Origin: RYN-230 sp963717125
Lineage (GTDB): Bacteria; Actinomycetota; Actinomycetes; Streptosporangiales; Streptosporangiaceae
Assembly (NCBI GenBank): GCA_963717125.1
Contig: CAVQVG010000009.1
Span: 62,001-126,000, forward strand
DNA length: 64,000 nucleotides
Reading direction: 5' to 3'
Shown here: positions 1-9,066 of the stretch, in pieces
How positions within the stretch are numbered: position 1 is the stretch's first letter
Layout of the letters: every line of letters begins with the position of its first letter
Notes under the pieces: generated by a model
What the model saw: the letters and a program-made list of their open reading frames with translations, nothing else
Database searches by the model: none
What the model was told of the DNA's origin: nothing
Position numbers and translations under genes: made by a program

Positions 1-1
1 G

Positions 2-3000
2 CAGGGGCTGCAGTTGTGCCAGCGGTACGAGGTCACCGGCCGGCCCGACGACCTGGCCCAGGGGATCGGGCTGCTGCACGGCGGCCTGGCCAAGACCAGC
101 GACCCGGGCGAGCGGGCGCTCATCTTAGGCAACCTGGGCACGGCGCTGTGGCGGCACTTCGAGCTGACCGGGGACGGCGCGGTGCTCGACGAGTCGATCG
201 CGGTGCGCACGGCCGCGCTGTCCAGCGGCCTGCTCGGCCCCGAGGACTTCGTGAAGTGGACGCACGACCTGCGGCACGGGCTGCGGGCGCGCTACGACCG
301 GACCGGCCGCGGCGCCGACCTGGACGCGGCGATCATCGTCGCCGAGCAGGTGCGCGAACTGCCGCCCTGGTTCCGCCCGCCCGCCGAGATGTGGGCGGGC
401 TGGCTGTCCGATTATGCCGCCGACCTGGAGGAACGTGCCCAGCTCCGGGCGCCCTCGGACGGCGCGAGCGCGGACCCGGCCGCCCGGGGCGACATCGACG
501 CGGCGGTGCGGCTGCGCCGGGAGGTGATGCGCATCGCGCCCGCGGGCTATCCCGACCGGCCGGGCCTGCGCTCCAGCCTGGGGCAGGCACTGACGTTACG
601 GGCGGTGCTGGCCGGCCCGGGCGCGCAGCACGTGGGCGTGGACCTGGCCGAGGCGGTGGACCTGAACCGGGAGGCGGTGCGGCTGGCGCCGGCCGCGCAC
701 CCGTACGCCGTGCGGCTATCCGGAAATCTCTGCCGGGCGCTGCTCGAGCAGGCCGAGCGCACCGGTGACCGGGCGCTGCTCGACGAGGCGGTGACCGCGG
801 CCCGGCGGGCCGGCCAGCGGGCCCGGCCCGGCGAGGAGGCGGCCGCGACGCGGGCGCTGCTGATCATGTGCCTGGCCCGGCGGGCCAAGGATGCCGCCGA
901 TCCGGCCTGCCTCAAGGAACTGATCGACGCGCTCGAGGACGCGTCCAGCCCGGCGGCCGATGCGGGGGAGGCGGCCGAGCGGCGGCTGGCCGCGGCCGAA
1001 GCCTGGCACGAGCTCTACTGGCGCACCGGCGACCCGGCCAGCCTGACCCGGGCCATCGAGCATTGCCGGGCCGTGCTGTCCAGTCGGGACAAGCTGGCCG
1101 CGGCGCACCGGGACAGCGCGCGGTTCGCCCTCTCCACCGGGCTACGGTTCCGCTTCGAGCGCGCCAGGGCGGCCGCGGACCTGACCGAGGCGACCGAGCT
1201 GGCGCGGGCCGCGCTGGCCGTGGCGGCCGACCCCGGCCATCGTGCCAGCTGCCTGGGTCACCTCGGCGTCTGCCTGGTCCTGGCGGCTGGCAGCGAGGCC
1301 GGCTGACCGAGGGTATCGGCCTCATCCGGGAGGCGATCATCGCGCAGATAGCGGCCGCGGACAGGGCCGCCCTGTCGCCGGAGAAGCAGGCCGAGGCGGC
1401 CCTGCTGTCCCTGCAGGCTGACCTCGGGGTAGCGCTGCGGACCCGCTACGAGGAGACGCACGACCTCGCCGACCTGGATGAGGCGATCGACGCCGGGCGC
1501 ACCGCGGCTGCCGCTCCGCTGCGCCAGGCCGATCCGGGGCGGCACGGGACCGACCTGGTCCGGCTGGGCATCGCGGAACAGATCCGCTACCGGCACACCG
1601 GGCAGGTAGCCGATCTGGACGACGCCATCGAGCACTGCCGCGAGGGCATCCGGGTCATGCCGGCCGCGGACCCCGAGCGGTCCGGTTACCTGTCCAGCCT
1701 CGGGCTGGCCCTGCAACTGCGCTACGGCGAGACCGGGCAGGCCACCGACCTGGACGAGGCGGTCCAGGTCGGCGAGGCCGCGGTGGCCGGGATCCCGGCC
1801 ACCGACCAGCAGCGGTGGATGGTGCTGTCGAGCGCCGGGCTGGCGCACCGGCTGCGCGCGGAACTGACCGGCGGCGCGGAAGATCTCCAGGCCGCCATCG
1901 AGCTGGGCCGGGCTTCGGTCACGGCGGCCGGCGCCGACCAGGCCGCGCTGCCCGGCTGCCTGAACAACCTGGCCCGCGCGCTGCTGGTGCGCTGGGAGCG
2001 GCACCGCGACGCGGCCGACCTGCGGGACGCGGTGGCCGGGTTCCGCACCGTGGCCCGGCTGCCGGGCGCGCCGCGGCAGACCCGGCTCAACGCGGCCATC
2101 TCGTGGGCCGCCTGCGGCACCGCATCGGGTAACTGGCCGGCCGCGGCTGACGCCTACGAGACCGCCGTGGACCTGCTGGAACTCGTCGTGTGGCATGGCC
2201 TGCCCCGGGCCGCGCGCGAGGCGCAGCTGGCCCGGCTGCCCGGGCTGGCCTCACACGCCGCGGCCAGCGCGCTGGCCGCCGGTGACGCACCGCGGGCGCT
2301 GGCCGTGCTGGACCGTGGGCGTTCCGTGCTGTGGACCCAGCAGCTACGGCTGCGGAGCAGCTTCGACGAGGTGCGGGACGCGGCGCCGGAGCTGCACCGG
2401 CAGCTGGCCCGGCTGGCCGAGGAGCTCGGCGGCGACGCCACGGCTGGCGACGCCGCGGCCGGCGGCGCCACGGCCGGCGGCGGCCTGCCCGTCAGCGGCG
2501 GCCTGCTGGCCGACGCCGGGCTGTCGGCCGACGCCGGGCTGTCGGCCAACGCCGGGCTGGCGGCCGACGCCGGGCGGCCGGCCGACGGTGCCCGGGGCGC
2601 GGGCGAGCGGCGCCAGCGGCTGGCCGCGGCCTGGGACGAGGCGCTGGCCCAGGTGCGGGCGCTGCCCGGGCTGGCCGGGACGCTGCGGCCGCCGGACGCC
2701 GCCGAGCTGGCCAGGTGCGCGGCCGATACGCCGGCCGTGGTGCTGAACGTGAGCGAAATCCGCAGCGACGCCCTGATCCTGACCAGCCAGGGCGTCGCGG
2801 TGCTGGCGCTGCCCGGGGTGACCCCGGATGAGGTGCGCCGGCGGGCGCGCGGCCACCTCGACGCGCTGCAGGCGCTGGCCCGCGGGCCGGGGCCGGACCC
2901 GCGCGCGTTCCTGGCCGCCGAGCCGGCCATCGGTGGCGGCCTGGACTGGCTGCGGGCCGAGGTCACCGGGCCGGTGCTGGACGAGCTGAACCGGATGGGG

Positions 3001-3861
3001 GCGCTGCCGCCCGCCGGCGCCCGGGTGCGCTGGTGCCCGGCCGGCCTGCTCAGCCTGCTCCCGCTGCACGCCGCGGCGCACGACCGGGTGATCAGCTCCT
3101 ACACGCCCACGCTGCGGGCCCTGCTCGACGCCGAGCGGCGGGCCGGGCCGCCCAGCGACGGCCCGATCCTGGTCGTCGCCGTCCCGCAGCCCGGCCAACC
3201 CTCCGGCCCGCAGGCCGGCCCACCTTCCGGCCCGCAGCCCGGCGCACCCTCCGGCCCGCAGGCCGGCCCACCTTCCGGCCCGCAGCCCCGCGCACCCTCC
3301 GGCCAGCCAGCGCTGCCCGAGCTGCCCGGGGTGCCCGCCGAGGCCGAGCAGGTCTGCGCCCGGTTCGGCGGGCGGCACACGCTGCGCAGCGACCGCGCCG
3401 CCACCCGGCAGCAGATCCTGGCCGACCTGCCCGGGCACCCGCTGGCCCATTTCGCCTGCCATGGCCGGTCCGATCTGAACCGGCCGTCGGAGGCCGCGCT
3501 GCAGCTCTGGGACGGGCCGCTGTCCGTGGTCGACGTGGCTGGCCTGCGGCTGTCCGGGGAGCTGGCGTTCCTGTCCGCCTGCGACACCGCGGCCGGCAGC
3601 GTCACCCTGCCGGACGAGGCGATCCACCTGGCCGCCGCGGTGCAGGCGGCCGGGTACCGGCACGTGGTGGCCGCGCTGTGGCACATAGCGGACGATCTCG
3701 CGCCCAGCCTGACCGAGACGGTGTACCAGCAGTTGGCCCCGGACGGGCAGGTGGACGGCCGCCGGGCGGCCAGCGCGCTGCACGCGGCGGTCGGCGAACT
3801 GCGGGCCAGCTTCCCGGACCGGCCCTCGTTGTGGGCGGGCTACGCACATTTCGGCCCGTGA
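2..3861 (+). CDS. TPR-CHAT protein, 5' end outside window, one frameshift
   Basis: Open from base 2, so the true start lies upstream. The first ~2.3 kb encodes degenerate TPR-like repeats of the form RYExTGxxxDLDEAI, seen at least eight times. A Gly/Ala-rich linker follows, with tandem 48-bp repeats near 3190-3300, then a C-terminal CHAT (caspase-like HetF-associated) protease domain. Its expected catalytic pair is present: His in HFACHG (codon at 3460) and Cys in LSACDTAAG (codon at 3580). The reading frame changes once near 1275-1300, where the repeat pattern continues in another frame; one missing base explains it. CHAT proteases cleave protein substrates in bacterial immunity and signalling (family knowledge). 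The substrate here is unknown. The small gene just downstream may be its partner. Confidence 0.85.
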
Positions 3862-3886
3862 CGCCGCGCGCGGCTACCATCCCGGT

Positions 3887-4417
3887 GTGCACACGATTCA
3901 GGCCAAGGTCATTCTGGCCGCGCCGGGCGTGCTGGCCGAGCCGGACGAGCGGCTGCTGCGGGACGTGCTGGCCGGGTGCGGCGTCAGCGCCGAGGTGCAG
4001 ACGCTCCCGGTGCACCGCGGCGAGAGCACCGCGCTCACCTGGATCGTCCTCGCCGTGCTGCCGCTCCAGGCGTTCCTGGCCGCGCTCGGCAGCAAGCTGG
4101 CGGACGACGGCTACGCCCAGGTCCGCGCTCTGGTCAAGCGGCTGGCCGGGGCACGGGGCCGACCCGACAGCACGGGCCGGCCGGAGAACACGGGCCTGCC
4201 GGAGAACACGGGCCTGCGGGCACCCGCCGCGCCGCTCGTCCTGGTGGACCCCGGCACCGGCGTGCAGATCGTGCTCGAAGCCGACCTGCCCGCCGCGGCC
4301 TACCACCAGCTGACCACGCTGGATCTCAGCCAGTTCAGCCTCGGCCCGGTGCACTACGACCTGGCCCGCGGCTGCTGGCGGGCGGAGCTGGACGAGGCCG
4401 CACCGCCCAGACCCTAG
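3887..4417 (+). CDS. Small protein next to CHAT protease, possible conflict-system component
   Basis: Encodes 176 residues from a GTG start 25 bp after the CHAT stop, so the two are probably cotranscribed. I do not recognise a named domain. The N-terminal ~45 residues look like a beta-alpha-beta unit. Residues ~48-75 form a strongly hydrophobic helix (TWIVLAVLPLQAFLAALG), followed by a basic helix. A two-copy ENTGLP repeat (18-bp DNA repeat) links to a C-terminal beta-rich part. This N-domain/hydrophobic-helix/beta layout recalls the small constant components encoded beside CHAT and caspase effectors in actinobacterial conflict systems (the EACC1 type). That link is inferred from layout and position only. 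Confidence 0.6.
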   Translation: MHTIQAKVILAAPGVLAEPDERLLRDVLAGCGVSAEVQTLPVHRGESTALTWIVLAVLPLQAFLAALGSKLADDGYAQVRALVKRLAGARGRPDSTGRPENTGLPENTGLRAPAAPLVLVDPGTGVQIVLEADLPAAAYHQLTTLDLSQFSLGPVHYDLARGCWRAELDEAAPPRP

Positions 4418-4508
4418 GACCGCCTGGACTGCAGGACTGGATGAGGCCGCCGCCCAGACCGTAGGACAGGCGCCAGCCTGGCACCTGGGCCGGATAGCAT
4501 CGTCGGCC

Positions 4509-5750
4509 ATGGGCAAGCTTCCGATCCGGGCGCGCGTGGCGACCACGCTGGGCGGCGCCGCAGGCCGCATGTCGCGGCTCGCGGGCCGCGGTGACGGGTC
4601 CGTCATCGGCGGCGTGATCGGCTTGCGGGTAGAACCGGGCCTGCTCTCGCTGCTCGCCGCGGACCGCCAGATCGTCCTGGTCACCGGGACCAACGGCAAG
4701 ACGACCACGACCCGGCTGATCACCGCGGCGCTCAGCGCGCTCGGCCAGGAGATTGCCTCGAACGCGTTCGGCGCCAACATGGAGGCGGGCCTGGCGGCCG
4801 CGCTCGGCGAGGCGCCCGAGGCCCCGTACGCGGTACTGGAAGTGGACGAGAAGTACCTGCCCGCAGTGCTCCAGGCGACCAAGGCCCGGGTGGTCACGCT
4901 GCTGAACCTCAGCCGCGACCAGATGGACCGGGCGGCGGAGATCTGGCTGGTGGCCCGGCGCTGGCGGGATGCGTTCCAGCAGGCGCCCTGGTGCCGGGTG
5001 GTGGCCAACGCGGACGACCCGCTGATCGCCTGGGCGGCCATGGGCGCGGCCCAGGTGACCTGGGTGGCGGCCGGCCAGCGCTGGCACGAGGACTCCTGGT
5101 GCTGCCCGCGGTGCGGCTCCCACCTGCGCCGGGACGACATGGGCTGGCGCTGCGGGGAGTGTGGGTTCAGCCGCCCGGCGACGCGCTGGGTGCTGGACGG
5201 GTCCCGGGTCATCGACTCCACCGGGGGGATGACCGAACTCAACCTGGCCCTGCCCGGCCGGGCCAACCGGTCCAACGCGGTGGTCGCGCTCGCGGTGGCT
5301 GAGGTGTTCGGCATTCCGCCGGCCGCCGCGCTGCAGAAGATGCGCGCGGTGACCTCGGTGGCCGGCCGGTACACGCAGGTGCAGCGGCAGGGCCGCCAGG
5401 TGCGGCTGCTGCTGGCCAAGAACCCGGCCGGCTGGCTGGAGGCGTTCGACGTGCTAGAGCCCGCGCCGGTGCCGGTCCTGCTGGCGGTCAACGCGCAGAT
5501 CCCGGACGGCCGGGACACCTCCTGGCTGTGGGACGTGGACTACCGGGTGGTGGCCGGCCGCCCGGTGTTCGTGGCCGGCGAGCGCGGCCTGGACCTGGCC
5601 GTCCGGCTGGAGGCGGACCGGGTGCCGTTCCAGCTCGTGGACGGCATCGACGACGCGGTCAGCCGGGTCCGCCCGGGCGGCACCCTCGACGTGATCGCCA
5701 ACTACACGGCGTTCCAGCAGATCCGGACGGCCGTCGGCCGTGCGGCGTGA
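4509..5750 (+). CDS. murT: Lipid II isoglutaminyl synthase, MurT subunit
   Basis: 413 residues, the usual MurT length. A Mur-ligase ATP-binding loop is clear (VTGTNGKTTTTRL, near residue 60). A four-cysteine zinc ribbon follows (CCPRC...CGEC, near residues 200-225), as found in MurT but not in MurC-F. The C-terminal third matches the DUF1727 region. MurT activates the D-glutamate carboxylate of lipid II with ATP. The GatD partner, encoded 14 bp downstream, supplies ammonia from glutamine, giving D-isoglutamine in peptidoglycan stem peptides at the cytoplasmic face. The adjacent gatD makes the assignment secure. Confidence 0.95.
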   Translation: MGKLPIRARVATTLGGAAGRMSRLAGRGDGSVIGGVIGLRVEPGLLSLLAADRQIVLVTGTNGKTTTTRLITAALSALGQEIASNAFGANMEAGLAAALGEAPEAPYAVLEVDEKYLPAVLQATKARVVTLLNLSRDQMDRAAEIWLVARRWRDAFQQAPWCRVVANADDPLIAWAAMGAAQVTWVAAGQRWHEDSWCCPRCGSHLRRDDMGWRCGECGFSRPATRWVLDGSRVIDSTGGMTELNLALPGRANRSNAVVALAVAEVFGIPPAAALQKMRAVTSVAGRYTQVQRQGRQVRLLLAKNPAGWLEAFDVLEPAPVPVLLAVNAQIPDGRDTSWLWDVDYRVVAGRPVFVAGERGLDLAVRLEADRVPFQLVDGIDDAVSRVRPGGTLDVIANYTAFQQIRTAVGRAA

Positions 5751-5764
5751 GAGGCGGGACAACG

Positions 5765-6529
5765 ATGGGGCCACCCTGGGATCCGGCCAGCAACCGGCGC
5801 GGCTCGCACTCGCGGGGCGGCGGCGCGCTCCGGCTGGTCTGGGTCTACCCGGACCTGCTCAGCACGTACGGCGACCGCGGCAACCTGCTGATCCTGGAAC
5901 GCCGGGCCCGGCTGCGCGGCATCGGGGTGGAATCCATCCTGGTCAACTCCGACCAGCAGGTGCCCACCCAGGGTGACATCTACCTGCTCGGTGGCGGCGA
6001 GGACCTGCCGCAGGTGCTGGCCGCCCGGCGGCTGCGGCAGGACGGCGGGCTGGCCGCCGCGGCCCGGCGCGGGTCGGTGATCTTCGCGGTGTGCGCCGGC
6101 TACCAGTTGCTTGGCCACGAGTTCGGCGGCGAGGAAGGCCAGCCGGTGACCGGCCTGGAGATCCTGGACATCCGCAGCGGCCGGGGCGAGCGGCGTGGCG
6201 TGGGCGAGATCCTGGCCGACGTCGATCCGCAGCTGGGCGTGCCCAAGCTGACCGGCTTCGAGAACCATCAGGGCGTCACCCGGGTCGGGCCGCACGCCCG
6301 GCCGCTGGCCCGGGTCTCGCTCGGCGTCGGCAACGGCGACGGCACCGAGGGCGCCTACGCCGGCCGGGTGCTCGGCACCTACCTGCACGGCCCCGCCCTG
6401 GTGCGCAACCCGGGCCTGGCCGACCTGCTGCTCAGCTGGGCCCTCGGGCCGCTGCCGCGGCTGGACCCGGCCGAGGAGGAATGGACGTCCCGGTTCCGCG
6501 ACCAGCGCCTGGCGGCCGTGCCCGCCTGA
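5765..6529 (+). CDS. gatD: Lipid II isoglutaminyl synthase, GatD glutaminase subunit
   Basis: 254 residues starting at ATG 5765, 14 bp after murT. A longer in-frame opening upstream overlaps murT and lacks homologous content, so it was not used. The protein is a class I glutamine amidotransferase of the CobB/CobQ-like type. The nucleophile Cys lies in VCAGYQLLGHEF and the catalytic His in GTYLHGP near the C-terminus. It releases ammonia from glutamine for MurT. The N-terminal WVYPDLLSTYGDRGNLL is characteristic of GatD. It is probably translated from the murT transcript. Confidence 0.95.
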   Translation: MGPPWDPASNRRGSHSRGGGALRLVWVYPDLLSTYGDRGNLLILERRARLRGIGVESILVNSDQQVPTQGDIYLLGGGEDLPQVLAARRLRQDGGLAAAARRGSVIFAVCAGYQLLGHEFGGEEGQPVTGLEILDIRSGRGERRGVGEILADVDPQLGVPKLTGFENHQGVTRVGPHARPLARVSLGVGNGDGTEGAYAGRVLGTYLHGPALVRNPGLADLLLSWALGPLPRLDPAEEEWTSRFRDQRLAAVPA

Positions 6530-6585
6530 ATCCCGGCTGAGCCCGGCTGAAGCTCGGCTGAGCCCGGCTGACCCGGGAACCGGGC

Positions 6586-6951
6586 TCAGTAGACGAGCGC
6601 CTGCGCGCCGTCCGCGCACACCTCGGCGACGAACGTGGCCGCGCCCGCGATGCGCACGCCCTCGACGGTGTCCGCCGCGGCGATGTTCCGCCGGGCCGCG
6701 CACTGGGTGCACAGCGACACTGTCCCGGTGGCCAGCACGCTGGCCAGCAGGTCGGCCAGTGGCGGCGCGTGCGGCAGGCTGAATCCCTCGGCCCGTCCCG
6801 GCAGCGCGAACCAGGACGCCTCCCCGGTGAGCCACAGTGAGGTCGTGACTCCGCTGGCCACCGCGGCCGCGGCCACGTTGAAACCCTGGTTGCAGCGCTC
6901 CGGGTCTTCCGCGCCTGCGGTGATCTTGATAACGAGGCTGCGCGCGCTCAT
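6586..6951 (-). CDS. DsrE/DsrF-like family protein
   Basis: 121 residues, convergent with gatD. The fold signature is DsrE-like: an N-terminal strand SLVIKITAGAEDPERCNQGF, alternating hydrophobic strands, and a Cys-x-x-Cys (CTQC) near residue 82 where sulfur-carrier relatives have their active Cys. Family members transfer sulfur or act in redox reactions; the substrate here cannot be told. A DsrE gene beside nitrobindin, Fur and YgfZ genes is a common actinobacterial neighbourhood, which suggests a role in iron-sulfur, heme or redox homeostasis (inference). Confidence 0.8.
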   Translation of the reverse strand: MSARSLVIKITAGAEDPERCNQGFNVAAAAVASGVTTSLWLTGEASWFALPGRAEGFSLPHAPPLADLLASVLATGTVSLCTQCAARRNIAAADTVEGVRIAGAATFVAEVCADGAQALVY

Positions 6952-7050
6952 GGTGGCACCCTAACGTGACACGCCGGGGCCGGCACGGCGGACGCCCGCG
7001 CTGACCGGGCCCGCCATCCGTACACTGCTGAAGGCGGGAGGGAGGCGATC

Positions 7051-7188
7051 ATGCACGGAATCGTCAGCGGGCTTCTCCTGGTGGGTGCGCTGGGAGTGGT
7101 CGCGGTGCTGGCCACGCTGCTCGCCATGCGGCTGCTGCGGACCACCCGAGGGGGCGGCGCCGCGGCCGGGAAGCGGACCGATGCCTAG
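7051..7188 (+). CDS. 45-residue single-span membrane protein
   Basis: ATG at 7051 is preceded by a good ribosome-binding sequence (GGGAGG, 7038-7044). Residues 4-28 form one long hydrophobic helix rich in Leu, Val and Ala, followed by a basic tail (RLLRTTR...GKR). The stop overlaps the next gene's ATG by 8 bp, a strong sign of translational coupling to the heme-binding nitrobindin. No known family is recognised. A membrane tether or leader role is possible but unproven. Confidence 0.6.
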   Translation: MHGIVSGLLLVGALGVVAVLATLLAMRLLRTTRGGGAAAGKRTDA

Positions 7189-7681
7189 CCAGCCGGACCA
7201 GCCGCCGCCCCATCCCGACCTGGCGCCGGTGAGCTTCCTGCTGGGCCGCTGGGAGGGCGCCGGGGTCGGCGGGTACCCGACCATCGAGAGCTTCCGGTTC
7301 GGCCAGGAGATCACGTTCAGCCACAACGGCAAGCCGTTCCTGATCTACGCCAGCCGGACCTGGCTGCTCGACGAGGACGGCAACCTGATCCGCCCCGCGG
7401 CCACCGAGACCGGCTACTGGCGCCCACAGCCGGATGGGCAGATCGAGGTGGTGCTGGCCCACCCGACCGGGATCGCCGAGATCTACGCCGGCGAGATCAC
7501 CGGCACCAAGATCGAGATGAGCACGGACGTGGTCGCGCGGACGGCCTCGGCCAAGGAGGTCACCGCCGGCCACCGGCTGTACGGGCTGATCGGCGCCGAC
7601 CTGGGCTGGGCCTACGACATGGCGGCCATGGGCCAGCCCCTGCAGCCGCACCTGTCCGCGCAGCTCAAGCGCACCACCTAG
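7181..7681 (+). CDS. Nitrobindin / FABP-like heme-binding protein
   Basis: 166 residues starting at ATG 7181, which overlaps the stop of the small membrane gene. The N-terminal LLGRWEGAGVGGYPTIE matches the conserved GxWxGxG motif of nitrobindins. The rest reads as a ten-strand lipocalin-like barrel, ending in a family-typical tail (LQPHLSAQLKR) with a late His. Members bind ferric heme b and can isomerise peroxynitrite to nitrate (family knowledge). A dispersed palindromic repeat begins 10 bp after the stop. Confidence 0.88.
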   Translation: MPSQPDQPPPHPDLAPVSFLLGRWEGAGVGGYPTIESFRFGQEITFSHNGKPFLIYASRTWLLDEDGNLIRPAATETGYWRPQPDGQIEVVLAHPTGIAEIYAGEITGTKIEMSTDVVARTASAKEVTAGHRLYGLIGADLGWAYDMAAMGQPLQPHLSAQLKRTT

Positions 7682-7690
7682 GCTCTGCTT

Positions 7691-7855
7691 CTTTGCGCCT
7701 CCGGGGGCGCTTTACCCGCCGCCTTCCCTCGTCGCTCGGTCGCTCGTTCCTCGCTCCCTCGCTCCTCAGTCCAGTCGGCGGCGCGCCCCCTTCGGTGCGG
7801 CAGTCCAGTCAACGGTGCCCGGCCCGCCAGGTAAAGCGCCCCCGGAGGCGCAAAG
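7691..7855. repeat. Dispersed palindromic repeat, copy A
   Basis: The element is bounded by a perfect 26-bp inverted repeat (7691-7716 and 7830-7855). The inner sequence includes stretches such as CCAGTCGGCGGCGC and CCCTCGTCGCTC. The same core recurs at 18981-19118 and 46427-46584 in the opposite orientation. It sits between the stops of two convergent genes, so it could also act as a bidirectional terminator. It is not a coding region. Confidence 0.85.
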
Positions 7856-7860
7856 CAAAC

Positions 7861-8679
7861 TCAGCGTCGGCGGAGCCAGTAGGTGCTGAACGCCCTCCCC
7901 TGGTAGAGCGCGGTGGGCTGCTGGGTGACCCGGTGGCTGGTCTGGCTTACGCCGACGATCCGGTAGGTGCGCCACCATCGGCTACGCAACCCGCCGTGAT
8001 GCCGCGCGCTGCCGACGGCCACCGCGGTGAAACCCGCCGCCCGGTAGTCGGCCAGCGGCAGGATCTTCCCGGCCGCGCTCGTCGGCGCCTCGCTGATCAC
8101 CTCGGCGGACGACCGGGTACAGGCGCTGGCCGCGCACCGGACGGCCCGGCTGAATTGCCGGCCGCTGGATATGTCGTGCAGCCGCAACCGGAATTTCCGG
8201 CGGGACGGCTGATAACGCACGCTGGCCAGAATGGCATTACCTGGATGCACCGGGAAAACCACCCGGACGGTTTTAGGGTACATTTCGTACCAGGCGTAGT
8301 AACGCGGTTTCGATCCGGCGCACCGGATGGCCACCCCGATCTGCTCGACGCTGCCACTGCCCAGCCCGTCCAGGCCCACCCAGTGCGAGGAGGAGGCGCC
8401 GGGGGTGGCCCGGCAGTCGGCGTACGGCACGAAGAACGCGGCCCGCACGGACCGGAACGCCAGGCCTGCCCGGGCCACGCCGTAGCCAGCCCAGTTGTAG
8501 GAGCCGATGGACCGCTGGGCGGCCGGGCCGCCCACGGGCCGGGACGCGGCGGCCAGTGGGCCGCCGGGGCTGGCCGGGCGGTCGGCCGCGGCCGACCGCG
8601 GCGCGCTGAACGCGCCGGCCGTGAGCACCACGGAAAGGGCCGCGACGACGGCCGCGCCGCCACGCGTGAGCTTCCGCAT
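7861..8679 (-). CDS. Secreted G1-family (eqolisin-like) peptidase
   Basis: 272 residues from ATG 8679, chosen over a TTG one codon upstream because AAAGGAC is well placed before it. A Sec signal peptide covers about residues 1-34 (basic MRKLTR, then a hydrophobic core ending at SAAAD). The mature part carries SYNWAGYG, HWVGLDGLGSGSVEQIG and SAEVISEAP. These are the regions that hold the catalytic Gln (SVEQ) and Glu (SEAP) of glutamic peptidases. G1 enzymes are acid-acting extracellular proteases in fungi; bacterial relatives are less studied. A leader ORF and terminator-like hairpin lie upstream. Confidence 0.8.
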   Translation of the reverse strand: MRKLTRGGAAVVAALSVVLTAGAFSAPRSAAADRPASPGGPLAAASRPVGGPAAQRSIGSYNWAGYGVARAGLAFRSVRAAFFVPYADCRATPGASSSHWVGLDGLGSGSVEQIGVAIRCAGSKPRYYAWYEMYPKTVRVVFPVHPGNAILASVRYQPSRRKFRLRLHDISSGRQFSRAVRCAASACTRSSAEVISEAPTSAAGKILPLADYRAAGFTAVAVGSARHHGGLRSRWWRTYRIVGVSQTSHRVTQQPTALYQGRAFSTYWLRRR

Positions 8680-8778
8680 CAATTGTCCTTTTCTGCCCGG
8701 GAAATGGAAAGCGCAAAACTCCTGGCACCGACCTTACGCGGCGCCAGGTGGAATGCGAAGGAAATTGAAGCCGGGCAA

Positions 8779-8803
8779 ATTAAAACCCCCGGGCGGCTCC
8801 CGG
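8779..8803 (-). terminator. Intrinsic terminator-like hairpin before the peptidase gene
   Basis: Read on the minus strand, a CCGGG...CCCGG stem (8789-8803) is followed directly by a GGGTTTTAATTT run (ending about 8779). It lies between the 12-codon leader ORF and the peptidase ATG, about 110 bp upstream of the latter. That position fits attenuation rather than termination of a preceding gene. Confidence 0.5.
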
Positions 8804-8958
8804 CTGCTCGTGGTGAGCAACGCGGGGACTGGCTGGACAGGCCAATCAGCCCGGGGGTCCGGTGTCTGCCGATATTCGCCGGCCGCCGCGCGCGATGATG
8901 CGCGGGCCGATGATGGCGCCAGTGGTCAGAGCGCACCGGTGCCTCGGCGGGACGGCGG

Positions 8959-8997
8959 CTAGCGGACAGCCACCTCGCGAGTCCGACTGCTACACAT
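8959..8997 (-). CDS. 12-residue leader ORF with a consensus ribosome-binding site
   Basis: On the minus strand ATG 8997 opens a 12-codon frame (MCSSRTREVAVR) closed by TAG. It is preceded 12 bases upstream by AAAGGAGGT, one of the strongest ribosome-binding sequences in the window. The peptide is too short to be an enzyme. With the hairpin at 8789-8803 and the peptidase start at 8679 it forms a leader-terminator-gene arrangement. Its function is unknown; translation-dependent control of the peptidase is an inference. Confidence 0.45.
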   Translation of the reverse strand: MCSSRTREVAVR

Positions 8998-9066
8998 GCT
9001 GTTGGACCACCTCCTTTCCCGCGTTGCGCAAAAGGTTATGTCAGTCCCCGGAGGCAGGCAACCCGG

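Noticed and set aside
1258..2196. Long antisense reading frames across the CHAT gene and many others (also 2344-3849, 55774-57180)
   Set aside because: High GC removes stop codons from all frames; these products are Arg/Pro/Gly-rich, lack domains and lie opposite clear genes.
3190..3300. Repeats in the CHAT linker considered as CRISPR or a recombination site
   Set aside because: Tandem, in frame, no spacers; protein linker minisatellite.
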